Below, piece by piece: positions 24,736 through 33,052 of a stretch of DNA of 42,438 bases. Origin of the DNA: Lysobacteraceae bacterium (GTDB lineage: Bacteria > Pseudomonadota > Gammaproteobacteria > Xanthomonadales > Rhodanobacteraceae). Position numbers and translations under genes: made by a program. Within the stretch, counting starts at the first letter, position 1. The number at the start of each line of letters is the position of its first letter. Under the pieces are notes generated by a model. That model made no database searches. It was not told where the DNA came from and saw only the letters and a list, made by a program, of their open reading frames with translations. The stretch covers positions 1 to 42,438 of the forward strand of contig JAJFUF010000046.1 of NCBI GenBank assembly GCA_021372495.1, read 5' to 3'.

Positions 24736-26799
24736 ATGACCCGCTTCCGCTGGATCCTTCCGGCCGCCGTCCTGGCCTGCGCATCGGCCTGGGCCGCTGC
24801 GCCGGCGACGCCGGCCGCGCACGCGCCCGCCGCCGCGGCGACGATCGGCATCGACCGCTCGGCCAAGCCGGGCGACGACTTCGACGCCTACGCCAACGGT
24901 ATCTGGCGCGAGCACGCGGAGATTCCCGCCGACCGCTCCAGCACCGGCGTGTTCTACGAGGTGTTCAAGAAGGCCGAGCAGCGCACCGCCGACCTGATCC
25001 GCGACGCCGGCAAGGAGCAGCCGGCGCCGGGCAGCGATGCGCGCAGGATCGCCGACTACTACGCCGCCTTCATGGACGAGGCGACGATCGAGAAGCGCGG
25101 CCTCGCCCCGCTCAAGCCGCAGCTCGCGGCCATCGAGGCGATCCGCACGCGCAGCGACCTCGCCCGCGTGCTCGGCGCCGGCATGCGCGCCGACGTCGAT
25201 CCGATCAACGCCACCAACCTGCACACCGAGCGCCTGTTCGGGCTGTTCGTCGCGCAGGGCCTGGAAGATCCCTCGCACAACGTCGGCTACCTGCTGCAGG
25301 GCGGCCTCGGCATGCCGGACCGCGATTACTACCTCGCCTCCGACGCCGAGATGGCCGGCTTCCGCGCCAAGTACCGCGCCTACATCGCCGCGCTGCTGCA
25401 GCAGGCCGGCATCGCCGACAGCGAGGCCAAGGCGCAGGCGATCTTCGACCTGGAGATGAAGATCGCCCAGGCGCACGCCAGCATCGTCGACACCCAGGAC
25501 ATCCACAAGGCGAACAACCCGTGGCCGCTCGCCGCGTTCGCGAAGAACGCGCCGGGGCTGGACTGGGCGGCGTATTTCCGCGCCGCCGGGCTGGCCGGCC
25601 AGAAGACCGTCGTGGTCTGGCAGCCGTCGGCGGTGCGCGCGCTGGCCGCGCTCACCGCCAGCGAGCCGCTGGCGAGCTGGAAGGACTACCTCGCCTTCCA
25701 CGCCATCAACCACGACGCCTCGCTGCTGCCGAAGGCGTTCGCCGACCTCAGCTTCGAGTTCTACGGCCACACCCTGCAGGGCACGCCGAAGCAGCGCGAG
25801 CGCTGGAAGCGCGCGGTGGCGCTGACCAACAGCGACCTCGGCGACGCGGTCGGCAAGCTGTACGTGCAGCGCTACTTCCCGGCCTCCTCCAAGGCCGAGG
25901 TCGAGGCGATGGTGAAGAACATCCTGGCCGCCTTCGACGAGCGCGTCGACACGCTGGACTGGATGACGCCGGCGACCAAGCAGAAGGCCAAGGCGAAGAT
26001 CGCCACGCTGCGCGTCGCCGTCGGCTACCCCGACAGCTGGCGCGACTACGCCGCGCTGGACGTGCGCGCCGACGACGCGCTCGGCAACCGCCAGCGCGCC
26101 GAGCTGTTCGAGTACCGCCACCAGTTGGCCAAGCTGCACCAGCCGGTCGACCGCGGCGAGTGGTGGATGACGCCGCAGACGGTGAACGCGGTGAACCTGC
26201 CGCTGCAGAACGCGCTGAACTTCCCGGCGGCGATCCTCGAGGCGCCGTTCTTCGATCCGCACGCCGACGCCGCCGCCAACTACGGCGCGATCGGCGCGGT
26301 GATCGGCCACGAGATCAGCCACAGCTTCGACAACCTCGGCGCCGAGTTCGACGCCCAGGGCCGCCTCGCCAACTGGTGGACGCCGGAAGACCTGGCGCAC
26401 TTCAAGGCCGCCGGCCAGCGCCTGGTCGCGCAGTTCGATGCCTACGAGGCGCTGCCCGGCCTGCACGTCAACGGCCAGCAGACGCTGGGCGAGAACATCG
26501 CCGACGTGTCCGGCCTGACCGCCGCCTACATCGCCTACCACAAGTCTCTGGGCGGCAAGCCGGCGCCGGTGATCGACGGCCTGACCGGCGACCAGCGCTT
26601 CTTCCTCGCCTACGGCCAAGCCTGGCGCAGCAAGATGCGCGACGCCGCGCTGCGCCAGCGCGTCACCACCGACGTGCACGCGCCGCCGCAGTTCCGCGCC
26701 GAGACCGTGCGCAACCTCGACGCCTGGTACGCCGCCTTCGGCGTCCAGCCCGGCGAGAAGCTCTATCTCGCGCCGAAGGACCGCGTGCGCATCTGGTGA
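24736..26799 (+). CDS. M13 family zinc metallopeptidase (neprilysin/PepO-like), exported
   Basis: A 687-aa endopeptidase with a signal peptide (residues 1-21, MTRFRWILPAAVLACASAWAA), so it acts in the periplasm or is secreted. The N-terminal M13 domain (about 45-420) opens with PGDDFDAYANGIW. The catalytic domain holds the zinc motif HEISH (525-529, in VIGHEISHSFDNLGAEFD), the third ligand Glu586 in GENIADVSG, and the upstream VNAVNLPLQNALNFPAAIL, equivalent to the substrate-binding strand. It ends in RVRIW, the usual M13 C-terminal aromatic end. M13 enzymes cut oligopeptides of up to a few tens of residues. The DUF885 gene 64 bp downstream encodes another putative metallohydrolase. Confidence 0.95.
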   Translation: MTRFRWILPAAVLACASAWAAAPATPAAHAPAAAATIGIDRSAKPGDDFDAYANGIWREHAEIPADRSSTGVFYEVFKKAEQRTADLIRDAGKEQPAPGSDARRIADYYAAFMDEATIEKRGLAPLKPQLAAIEAIRTRSDLARVLGAGMRADVDPINATNLHTERLFGLFVAQGLEDPSHNVGYLLQGGLGMPDRDYYLASDAEMAGFRAKYRAYIAALLQQAGIADSEAKAQAIFDLEMKIAQAHASIVDTQDIHKANNPWPLAAFAKNAPGLDWAAYFRAAGLAGQKTVVVWQPSAVRALAALTASEPLASWKDYLAFHAINHDASLLPKAFADLSFEFYGHTLQGTPKQRERWKRAVALTNSDLGDAVGKLYVQRYFPASSKAEVEAMVKNILAAFDERVDTLDWMTPATKQKAKAKIATLRVAVGYPDSWRDYAALDVRADDALGNRQRAELFEYRHQLAKLHQPVDRGEWWMTPQTVNAVNLPLQNALNFPAAILEAPFFDPHADAAANYGAIGAVIGHEISHSFDNLGAEFDAQGRLANWWTPEDLAHFKAAGQRLVAQFDAYEALPGLHVNGQQTLGENIADVSGLTAAYIAYHKSLGGKPAPVIDGLTGDQRFFLAYGQAWRSKMRDAALRQRVTTDVHAPPQFRAETVRNLDAWYAAFGVQPGEKLYLAPKDRVRIW

Positions 26800-26808
26800 G
26801 GCCGGTGT

Positions 26809-26839
26809 GCGGGCGGCGGCCATGCGCGCCGCCGCCCGC
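26809..26839 (+). terminator. GC-rich hairpin between the M13 and DUF885 genes
   Basis: A perfect 10-bp stem, GCGGGCGGCG (26809-26818) with CGCCGCCCGC (26830-26839) and an 11-nt loop, sits in the 64-bp gap. Without a T-tract it may act as an attenuator or mRNA-processing barrier between the two genes. Confidence 0.4.
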
Positions 26840-26863
26840 GCGTCATCCCTTGGGAGGATCGCG

Positions 26864-28642
26864 ATGAAACGTCTGCTCGCCTGCGCCGCGCTCGCGGCAC
26901 TCGTCTTTGCCGCGGCGGCGCCGGCCGCCGACACCGGCAGCACCGACGCCGACGCGCGCTTCCACGCGCTGTACCAGAAGGAATGGGACTGGCGCCTGCA
27001 GCAGTTCCCGACGCTGGCCGACAGCATCGGCGACCACCGCTACGCCGACCGCCTGCCCGACGAGAGCGCGAAGAACCAGCAGGCGCGCCTCGCCTACTGG
27101 GACGACGTGCTGCGCCAGCTGCGCGCGCTCGATCCGAAGACGCTGTCCGCCGACGAGCAGGTCAACTACGCGGTGTACCGCGCGCAGATCGAGAACCTCG
27201 ATGCCGACCAGCGCTTCCGCCAGTACGAGATGCCGTTCAACAGCGACAGCGCGTTCTGGTCCGACCTCGGCTTCATGCCGCGCGACCAGAAGCTGGAGGA
27301 TGCCGCCGACTACCGCGCCTACATCGCCCGCCTGCGCGCGGTGCCGAAGTACTTCGACGAGGCGACCGCCAACATGCGCGCCGGCCTGGCGCGCGGCTTC
27401 ACGGTGCCGCGCGCGGTGCTGGACGGGCGCGACGTCTCGATCGCCAACGTCGCCGAGCTGAAGCAGCTGGAAGACAGCACCTTCTACGCGCCGTTCAAGA
27501 AGATGCCGGCGCGCATCCCCGCCGCCGAGCAGGCCGCGCTGCGCGCGGAGGGCGCGCAGGCGATCCGCGAGGCGGTGATCCCGGCCTACGCGAAACTGCT
27601 GCGCTTCTTCCGCGAGGACTATGTGCCGCACGCGCGCAAGACCCTCGCCGCCGAAGCGCTGCCCGACGGCAAGGCCTACTACCGCCAGCAGATCCGCGAG
27701 TACACCACGCTGGACCTGAGCCCCGACGCCATCCACAGGATCGGCCTCGACGAGGTGGCGCGCATCCACGCGGAGATGCTGCGGACGATGCGCGAGGCCG
27801 GCTTCACGGGCACGTTCCCGGAGTTCCTCGCCTTCCTGCGCAGCGACCCGCAGTTCTACGCCAAAACCCCTGACGAGCTGCTGATGCGCGCGGCGTGGAT
27901 CGCCAAGCGCGTCGACGGCCAGCTCGGCAAGTTCTTCGGCCTGCTGCCGCGGCGGCGCTTCGACATCGAGCCGGTACCGGCCGACATCGCGCCGTTCTGG
28001 ACCTCCGGCCGCGGCGGCCCCGACACCTACTGGGTCAACACCTACGACCTGAAGTCGCGGCCGCTGTACAACCTGCCGGCGCTGACCCTGCACGAATCCG
28101 CGCCCGGCCATTCGCTGCAGATCGCGCTGGCCGAGGAGCAGCGCGAGCAGCCGGCGTTCCGCCGCTACGGCTACATCTCCGCGTTCGGCGAAGGCTGGGC
28201 GCTGTACTCGGAGGATCTCGGCAACGAGATGGGCATCTACACCACGCCCTACGAGCGCTTCGGCTACCTCACCTACGCGATGTGGCGCGCCTGCCGGCTG
28301 GTGGTCGACACCGGCGTGCACCACCTCGGCTGGACGCGCGAGCGGGCGATCGCCTTCCTGCGCGACAACACCGCGCTCAGCCAGCACGAGATCGAGACCG
28401 AGGTCGACCGCTACATCAGCTGGCCCGGCCAGGCGCTGAGCTACAAGCTCGGCGAGCTGAAGATCGTCGAGCTGCGCAAGAAGGCGGAGGCCGCGCTGGG
28501 GCCGAAGTTCGACCTGCGCGCCTTCCACGACACCGTGCTGTCGATGGGCTCGGTTCCGCTGCCGCTGCTGGAGCAGCGCATCGACCGCTTCATCGCCGAC
28601 GGCGGCAAGCCGCCGGCGCGGCCGTGCGATTGCGCGCACTGA
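26864..28642 (+). CDS. DUF885 family exported putative metallohydrolase
   Basis: A 592-aa protein with a signal peptide (residues 1-22, MKRLLACAALAALVFAAAAPAA). DUF885 spans nearly the whole mature chain. Its key elements are HESAPGH at 410-416, a zinc-site-like motif of the family, and FGEGWALYSEDLGNEMG at 441-457, with Glu443 a likely third ligand or catalytic acid, followed by the WPGQALSYKLGELKI helix. The family is related to M32-type carboxypeptidase-like folds and is thought to be peptidase-like, but the substrate is not established. A strong GGGAGG ribosome site lies 6-11 bp before the ATG. It probably follows the M13 gene in one transcript or shares its function. Confidence 0.9.
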   Translation: MKRLLACAALAALVFAAAAPAADTGSTDADARFHALYQKEWDWRLQQFPTLADSIGDHRYADRLPDESAKNQQARLAYWDDVLRQLRALDPKTLSADEQVNYAVYRAQIENLDADQRFRQYEMPFNSDSAFWSDLGFMPRDQKLEDAADYRAYIARLRAVPKYFDEATANMRAGLARGFTVPRAVLDGRDVSIANVAELKQLEDSTFYAPFKKMPARIPAAEQAALRAEGAQAIREAVIPAYAKLLRFFREDYVPHARKTLAAEALPDGKAYYRQQIREYTTLDLSPDAIHRIGLDEVARIHAEMLRTMREAGFTGTFPEFLAFLRSDPQFYAKTPDELLMRAAWIAKRVDGQLGKFFGLLPRRRFDIEPVPADIAPFWTSGRGGPDTYWVNTYDLKSRPLYNLPALTLHESAPGHSLQIALAEEQREQPAFRRYGYISAFGEGWALYSEDLGNEMGIYTTPYERFGYLTYAMWRACRLVVDTGVHHLGWTRERAIAFLRDNTALSQHEIETEVDRYISWPGQALSYKLGELKIVELRKKAEAALGPKFDLRAFHDTVLSMGSVPLPLLEQRIDRFIADGGKPPARPCDCAH

Positions 28643-28652
28643 CGAACCGCGT

Positions 28653-28686
28653 CGCACGCCGTCGGCCCCTGCGGCCGCCGCGTGCG
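28653..28686. terminator. Weak hairpin between convergent genes
   Basis: CGCACGC (28653-28659) pairs with GCGTGCG (28680-28686); the loop contains a further GGCC/GGCC pairing. It lies in the 70-bp gap between the convergent DUF885 and hypothetical genes and has no T-tract. Confidence 0.3.
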
Positions 28687-28712
28687 GGCCACCTCCCACC
28701 CGATGCGCGGGT

Positions 28713-29357
28713 TCAGCGCGGTGCGCGTTGGGCCGGCGCGACGGGCAGCATCCGCTGCACGCGCCGCTCGGCGCGGAACGCGGCGTTGTAGGCGGCCACC
28801 TCGCGGCGCAGGCGTGCGCTGGGCCGCGTGCCGAAGCGGCCGGCGTCGAGCGCGGCTTCCATGCGTCGCATCAGGTCGTAGTCGTGGTAGTCGCGGTACG
28901 GCTTCAGGTCGAGGTCGGCCGGCACCTTCCGCAGGCGCTCGTCGCCGATGTGCTTGACGTAGCGCTGCATGAAACGGTCGTAGGCGCGCCAGGAGACGCG
29001 GTCGGCGCGCACCGCGGCTTCCTCCGCGCGCGTGGCGATCTGGTGCGCGTGCAGGTAGTGCAGGCCGAGCTGGTCGATCAGCGTCTTCTCGACCTCCTCG
29101 TGCAGGATCAGGTAGCGCGCCACCTCGACGCTGCGCCCGCGCCAGGTGAAGTGCGTCGGCAAGTGGCGGTCGATGTAGATGGTCTTGCCGTCCTGGCTGT
29201 AGCCGGCGAGATAGGGCACGTCGTGGCGGCGGTCGAGCTTCTTCACGCGGCGCAGGATCGCGTCAAGCGCGCGGTCCAGCATCAGGCTGGAGACGTACCA
29301 GTCGGGGATGCGCAGCTTCTCGTGGGGCGCGTGCGGGTGGCAGCCGGCGGCGGGCAT
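28713..29357 (-). CDS. Conserved hypothetical cytoplasmic protein
   Basis: A 214-aa soluble protein without a signal peptide or membrane segment. It begins MPAAGCHPHAPHEKLRIPDWYVSSL. The best-defined region is IYIDRHLPTHFTWRGRSVEVARYLILHEEVEKTLIDQLG followed by YLHAHQIATRAEEAAVRAD; the histidine/glutamate spacing (HEEVEK, then HAHQIA) recalls a metal site but matches no peptidase motif I know. The C-terminus is basic and helical. I have an impression of similar proteins in alphaproteobacteria but cannot name a family. An AAGGAG ribosome site supports the ATG at 29357. Upstream, 29358-29644 holds no gene; TACGAT (minus strand, 29427-29422) is a possible -10. Confidence 0.75.
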   Translation of the reverse strand: MPAAGCHPHAPHEKLRIPDWYVSSLMLDRALDAILRRVKKLDRRHDVPYLAGYSQDGKTIYIDRHLPTHFTWRGRSVEVARYLILHEEVEKTLIDQLGLHYLHAHQIATRAEEAAVRADRVSWRAYDRFMQRYVKHIGDERLRKVPADLDLKPYRDYHDYDLMRRMEAALDAGRFGTRPSARLRREVAAYNAAFRAERRVQRMLPVAPAQRAPR

Positions 29358-29644
29358 GGCGGGGCTCCTTGCGGCGGTTCGAGCGGACTCGGAATGGCGT
29401 CGCGGCGAGACGACGCGGCCGATCGTAACCGCGCGCAACCGTCGCCCCGCTTGCGATGCAGCGCCCGGCGCGCGCCACACGCGTACGCTCCGCATCGTGT
29501 GTGCAGCGCACGCATCGACGCACTGATCGACGAACGGCACCCCTGCCCGCGTCGAGGCGGCCCAGGCGCGGTAGCGTGCGCCGTGCGCACGCCAGGCAAA
29601 GGAAGGGGCGGCGTAGCCGAACCTTCGCGTGCGGACGGCGTCGC

Positions 29645-30532
29645 TCAGACGTCGCCGCTGCGCACCCAGCCTTCACCGCTGCCGCGCTGGTAGACCTTGT
29701 CGGTCGGCAGCACTTCGCCGGCGGGATAGGCGGACAGCGGCTTGAGCTTCGCGTACAGCGGCGCGAAGTCCGGCCGGGTGGCCTCGAACAACTGCTCGAA
29801 GCCGTCGATCACGAAGTAGGTCTGCTGGTAGGTGTCGATCTTGTAGCGCGTGCGCATCACGCGCTCGAGGTCGAAGCCGAGCCGGTTGGGCGCGGCGGAT
29901 TCGAGGCTGTGGATCGACTCGCCCTTGGAGCTGACGATGCCGGCGCCGTAGATGCGCAGGCCCTCGTCGGTGCGGATCAGGCCGAACTCGACCGTGTACC
30001 AGTACAGGCGCGTCAGGTTCATCAGCGCGTCGGCGCCGATGCCGTGCGCCTTCATGCCGCCGCGACCGTAGGCCTGCATGTAGTCGGCGAACACCGGGTT
30101 CATCAGCAGCGGCGCGTGGCCGAACAGGTCGTGGAACAGGTCCGGCTCGGCGATGTAGTCGAGCTGCTCGGGCTTGCGGATCCACCAGGTCACCGGGAAG
30201 CGGCGATGCGCCAGGTGGTCGAAGAACACGTGGTCGGGCAGCAGGCCCTCCACGCCGACCAGCTCCCAGCCGGTCGCCTGGCGCAGCACGCGGTTGAGGT
30301 CGTCGAACTTCGGGATGGCGTCGGCGCTCATGCCGATGCGCTCGACGTTCTCCATGAACTCGCGGCAGGCGCGACCGGGCAGGATGGCGCGCTGGCGGCG
30401 GAACAGTTGCGCCCACACGGCGTGGTCGGTGGCGGAATAGTCCGACCACGGCTGCTCGACCACGCCGGTGGCGTAGACCGGGATGTAGCCGCGGTCGGTC
30501 TGCTGGTGTTCCACGCGGCGCGGCGTGTCCAT
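29645..30532 (-). CDS. phhA: Phenylalanine 4-monooxygenase
   Basis: Pterin-dependent non-haem iron enzyme that hydroxylates phenylalanine to tyrosine, usually the first step of phenylalanine breakdown. The 295-aa monodomain bacterial form shows iron ligands His134 and His139 in EPDLFHDLFGHAPLL and Glu182 in LYWYTVEFGLI, plus GVEGLLPDHVFFDHLAHRRFPVT (93-115) and YGAGIVSSKGESIHSL (195-210) lining the pterin and substrate pocket. It lacks the N-terminal ACT regulatory domain of animal enzymes, as is usual in bacteria. A GGGAGG site precedes the ATG at 30532. TAGACT (minus strand, 30582-30577) is a possible -10. It is divergent from an Lrp/AsnC regulator, a common pairing. The recycling enzyme PhhB is not in the window. 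Confidence 0.95.
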   Translation of the reverse strand: MDTPRRVEHQQTDRGYIPVYATGVVEQPWSDYSATDHAVWAQLFRRQRAILPGRACREFMENVERIGMSADAIPKFDDLNRVLRQATGWELVGVEGLLPDHVFFDHLAHRRFPVTWWIRKPEQLDYIAEPDLFHDLFGHAPLLMNPVFADYMQAYGRGGMKAHGIGADALMNLTRLYWYTVEFGLIRTDEGLRIYGAGIVSSKGESIHSLESAAPNRLGFDLERVMRTRYKIDTYQQTYFVIDGFEQLFEATRPDFAPLYAKLKPLSAYPAGEVLPTDKVYQRGSGEGWVRSGDV

Positions 30533-30632
30533 GGAAGCCTCCCGCCCTCGCGGGCGCTGTGTCGGTGCTCGACGAGAGTCTAGCCGCGCCACGGCGCAAC
30601 TTGCTTGCTTTCATGCCCGGTACGGCGTGAAA

Positions 30633-30651
30633 TGCGCACGAATATTGCGCA
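30633..30651. promoter_or_regulatory. Dyad in the phhA-lrp intergenic region, putative Lrp/AsnC operator
   Basis: TGCGCACGAATATTGCGCA is a symmetric arrangement of two TGCGCA half-sites around CGAATAT, in the 142-bp divergent gap 24 bp before the regulator start. Lrp/AsnC proteins bind dyads with AT-rich centres, and the AATATT overlaps where a -10 for the regulator could lie, so autoregulation is plausible. Confidence 0.4.
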
Positions 30652-30674
30652 CGCCAGCGCACCCGGGGCTCGAC

Positions 30675-31160
30675 ATGGCCGATATCCCCCTCGACCGCAC
30701 CGACCTGCGCATGCTCGACGTGCTGCAGCGCGAGGGCCGCATCACCAACGCCGAGCTGGCCGCGCGGGTGAACCTGTCGCCCTCGCCGTGCCTGCGCCGG
30801 CTGCAGCGGCTGGAGGCGGCCGGGGTGATCGCCGGCTACGCCGCGCAGGTCGATCCCAAGGCGGTCGGCCTCGGCCTGCAGGCGTTCGTGCGCGTGCAGT
30901 TGCAGAAACATGACAGCGCCACCGTCGAGACGTTCGTGCAGCAGGTGAACGCCTGGGGCGAGGTGGTGGACTGCTACGCCCTGACCGGCGACATGGACTA
31001 CCTGCTGCACGTGGTGGTGGCCGACCTCGATCACTTCTCGCGTTTCCTGCTCGACAAGCTGCTGAACGCGGCCGGGGTCGCCGACGTCAACTCGAGCTTC
31101 GTGCTGCGCACGGTCAAGCACGCCGGCGCGCTGCCGCTGGCGCAACTGGCCGGCGGATGA
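30675..31160 (+). CDS. Lrp/AsnC family transcriptional regulator
   Basis: A 161-aa regulator: N-terminal winged helix-turn-helix (LDRTDLRMLDVLQREGRITNAELAARVNLSPSPCLRRLQRLEAAGVI, residues 5-51) and a C-terminal RAM/AsnC ligand-binding domain (about 62-150), including the VVDCYALTGDMDYLLHVVVADLDHF segment typical of amino-acid-sensing Lrp proteins. It is divergent from phhA, so phenylalanine or tyrosine is a likely effector (an inference from context only). The ATG at 30675 is chosen because LDRTDLR directly follows it as in Lrp; upstream in-frame residues cross the intergenic gap. Confidence 0.92.
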   Translation: MADIPLDRTDLRMLDVLQREGRITNAELAARVNLSPSPCLRRLQRLEAAGVIAGYAAQVDPKAVGLGLQAFVRVQLQKHDSATVETFVQQVNAWGEVVDCYALTGDMDYLLHVVVADLDHFSRFLLDKLLNAAGVADVNSSFVLRTVKHAGALPLAQLAGG

Positions 31161-31202
31161 GGCTGGCGACGCCCTCGCCGCCCGGCTAAAGTGCGTGCCC
31201 CC

Positions 31203-32003
31203 ATGGACGTTTCCGCTCCCGCCCAGCCCCGCGACCGGCGCCGCCCGCTGCGCTATGCCGTGCGCGTGCCGCTGCTGGCGCTGCACATCGTGGCCGCGAT
31301 CCCGCTGGCGCTGACCGTCGCGCTGCTGCCGTCGCGCCCGGCGACGGCCGTGCGCGAGCCGTTCGCCCATCGCCTGGTGCGCTGGTGGTCGACCGCGCTG
31401 CTGCGCATCTTCGGCTTCCGCGCGCGCCGCCGCGGCGAGGCGCTGGCCGATCCGGTGCTGTTCGTCGCCAACCACGTCTCGTGGCTGGACATCACCCTGC
31501 TGCACAGCCAGCGCGCGGCGTGCTTCGTCGCCAAGGCGGAGATCGCCGGCTGGCCGCTGGTCGGCTGGCTGGCCGCGCGCGCCGGCACCATCTACCACCA
31601 CCGCGGCAGCCCGCATTCGCTGACGGCGGTGATGCAGACGATGGTCGAGCGCCTGCACGCGCGGCGTTCGGTGGCGGTGTTCCCGGAAGGCGGCATCGAC
31701 CACACCGGCTCGGTGCTGCACGTGCGCACCTTCCACGCGCGCATCCTGCAGGCCGCGCTGGACGCCGAAACGGCGGTGCAGCCGGTGGCGCTGCGCTATA
31801 GCCGCGACGGCCACGCCTGGCAGGGCGTGACGTTCCAGCCCGGCGAGAGCTTCCTCGCCAACTTCTTCCGCCTGCTCGGCGAGCCGTCGCTGGACGCCGA
31901 AGTGCACTTCCTCGCCCCGGTGGCGTACGGCGGCGACGGCCGCAGGCGCATGGCGGAGGCGGCGCGCGAGGCCATCATCGCCGCGCTGCGGCAGGCGGGG
32001 TGA
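31203..32003 (+). CDS. PlsC-like lysophospholipid (1-acyl-glycerol-3-phosphate) acyltransferase
   Basis: A 266-aa inner-membrane-associated acyltransferase with one N-terminal hydrophobic helix (about 23-44, VPLLALHIVAAIPLALTVALL). Motif I is ANHVSWLD (H-x4-D, about 89-96), motif III is FPEGGIDH (about 156-163), and ARAGTIYHHRGS (motif II-like) lies between them. These mark acyl transfer to a lysophospholipid or related acceptor. A PlsC role or an ornithine-lipid role (OlsA-type) are both possible. TAAAGT (31187-31192) may be a -10 with almost no leader; an alternative GTG at 31191 would add four residues. It ends 4 bp before the hydrolase gene, so both are likely one transcript. Confidence 0.88.
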   Translation: MDVSAPAQPRDRRRPLRYAVRVPLLALHIVAAIPLALTVALLPSRPATAVREPFAHRLVRWWSTALLRIFGFRARRRGEALADPVLFVANHVSWLDITLLHSQRAACFVAKAEIAGWPLVGWLAARAGTIYHHRGSPHSLTAVMQTMVERLHARRSVAVFPEGGIDHTGSVLHVRTFHARILQAALDAETAVQPVALRYSRDGHAWQGVTFQPGESFLANFFRLLGEPSLDAEVHFLAPVAYGGDGRRRMAEAAREAIIAALRQAG

Positions 32004-32007
32004 AGCC

Positions 32008-33000
32008 ATGCGCGCCGCGGACTTCGCGCCGCATCCGCTGCTGCGCAACGCGCACGTGCAGTCGGTGCTGGCCTCGAGCCCGCTGCGCCTCGGCCTGAAG
32101 CTGTACCACGCGCGGCGACTGGAGCGGCACACGCAGGCGGTGATCCTCGACGCCGGCGCCGGCGTGCGCCTGGCCGGCTACCGCACCACGCAGGACGCGC
32201 TGCCGCGGGCGCGCGGGCTGGCCGTGCTGCTGCACGGCTGGGAAGGCAGCGCGCGCTCGAACTACATCCTGCAGACCGGGGCGCGCCTGCTGGCGGAAGG
32301 CTGGGACGTGTTCCGCCTCAATTTCCGCGACCACGGCGACACCCACCACCTCAACCGCGAGCTGTTCCATTCCTGCCGCATCGACGAGGTGGTCGGCGCG
32401 GTGGCGGAGCTGGCGCGGCGCTTTCCGTCGCCGGCGCTGGTGCTGGCCGGCTTCTCGCTGGGCGGCAATTTCGCGCTGCGCGTGGCGCTGCGCGCGCCCG
32501 CCGCCGGCATCCCGCTGCGCTGCGCGGTGGCGGTGTGCCCGGTGGTCGACCCGCACGCCGGGCTGGCCGCGCTGGAGCGCGGGCCGCGCTTCTACCACGA
32601 CTACTTCATGCTGAAGTGGCGGCAGTCGCTGAGGCGCAAGCAGGCGCTGTTCCCGCAGCAGCGCTACTTCGAGCCGCGCGAACTCGGCCAGGACATGCGC
32701 GGGCTGACCCGCACGCTGGTCGAGCGGCACACCGCGTTCGGCAGCCTGGAACACTACCTGGACGGCTATTCGATCGCCGGCGACCGCCTCGCCGCGCTGG
32801 CCGTGCCGGTCTCGATCCTGACCGCGCAGGATGACCCGGTGATCCCGGTCGCCGATTTCCGCCGGCTGTCGCTGCCGGACACGGCCGAGCTGGACATCGC
32901 GCCGCGCGGCGGCCACTGCGGCTTCCTGCGCGACCTGCGCCTGACCAGCTACGCCGAGGACTACGTCGCCGCACGCCTGGCGCGCGCGGCCGAAGCCTGA
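32008..33000 (+). CDS. YheT-like alpha/beta hydrolase
   Basis: A 330-aa alpha/beta hydrolase of the YheT/COG0429 group. Typical landmarks: PHPLLRNAHVQSVLAS at the N-terminus, the oxyanion region LLHGWEGSARSNYI (about 74-87), the N-F-R-D-H-G-D-T-H signature (about 109-117), the nucleophile elbow GFSLGGNF (about 149-156, with Ser151), the acid in LTAQDDPVIP (about 271-280) and the histidine in RGGHCGFL (about 296-303). Family members hydrolyse esters; no physiological substrate is established. The start is 4 bp after the acyltransferase stop, suggesting a lipid-related role. Confidence 0.9.
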   Translation: MRAADFAPHPLLRNAHVQSVLASSPLRLGLKLYHARRLERHTQAVILDAGAGVRLAGYRTTQDALPRARGLAVLLHGWEGSARSNYILQTGARLLAEGWDVFRLNFRDHGDTHHLNRELFHSCRIDEVVGAVAELARRFPSPALVLAGFSLGGNFALRVALRAPAAGIPLRCAVAVCPVVDPHAGLAALERGPRFYHDYFMLKWRQSLRRKQALFPQQRYFEPRELGQDMRGLTRTLVERHTAFGSLEHYLDGYSIAGDRLAALAVPVSILTAQDDPVIPVADFRRLSLPDTAELDIAPRGGHCGFLRDLRLTSYAEDYVAARLARAAEA

Positions 33001-33052
33001 AGAAGCCGCGCGGCGGCTGTGGCATCATCGCGCTTTTGCGAGCGCCCGCGTC

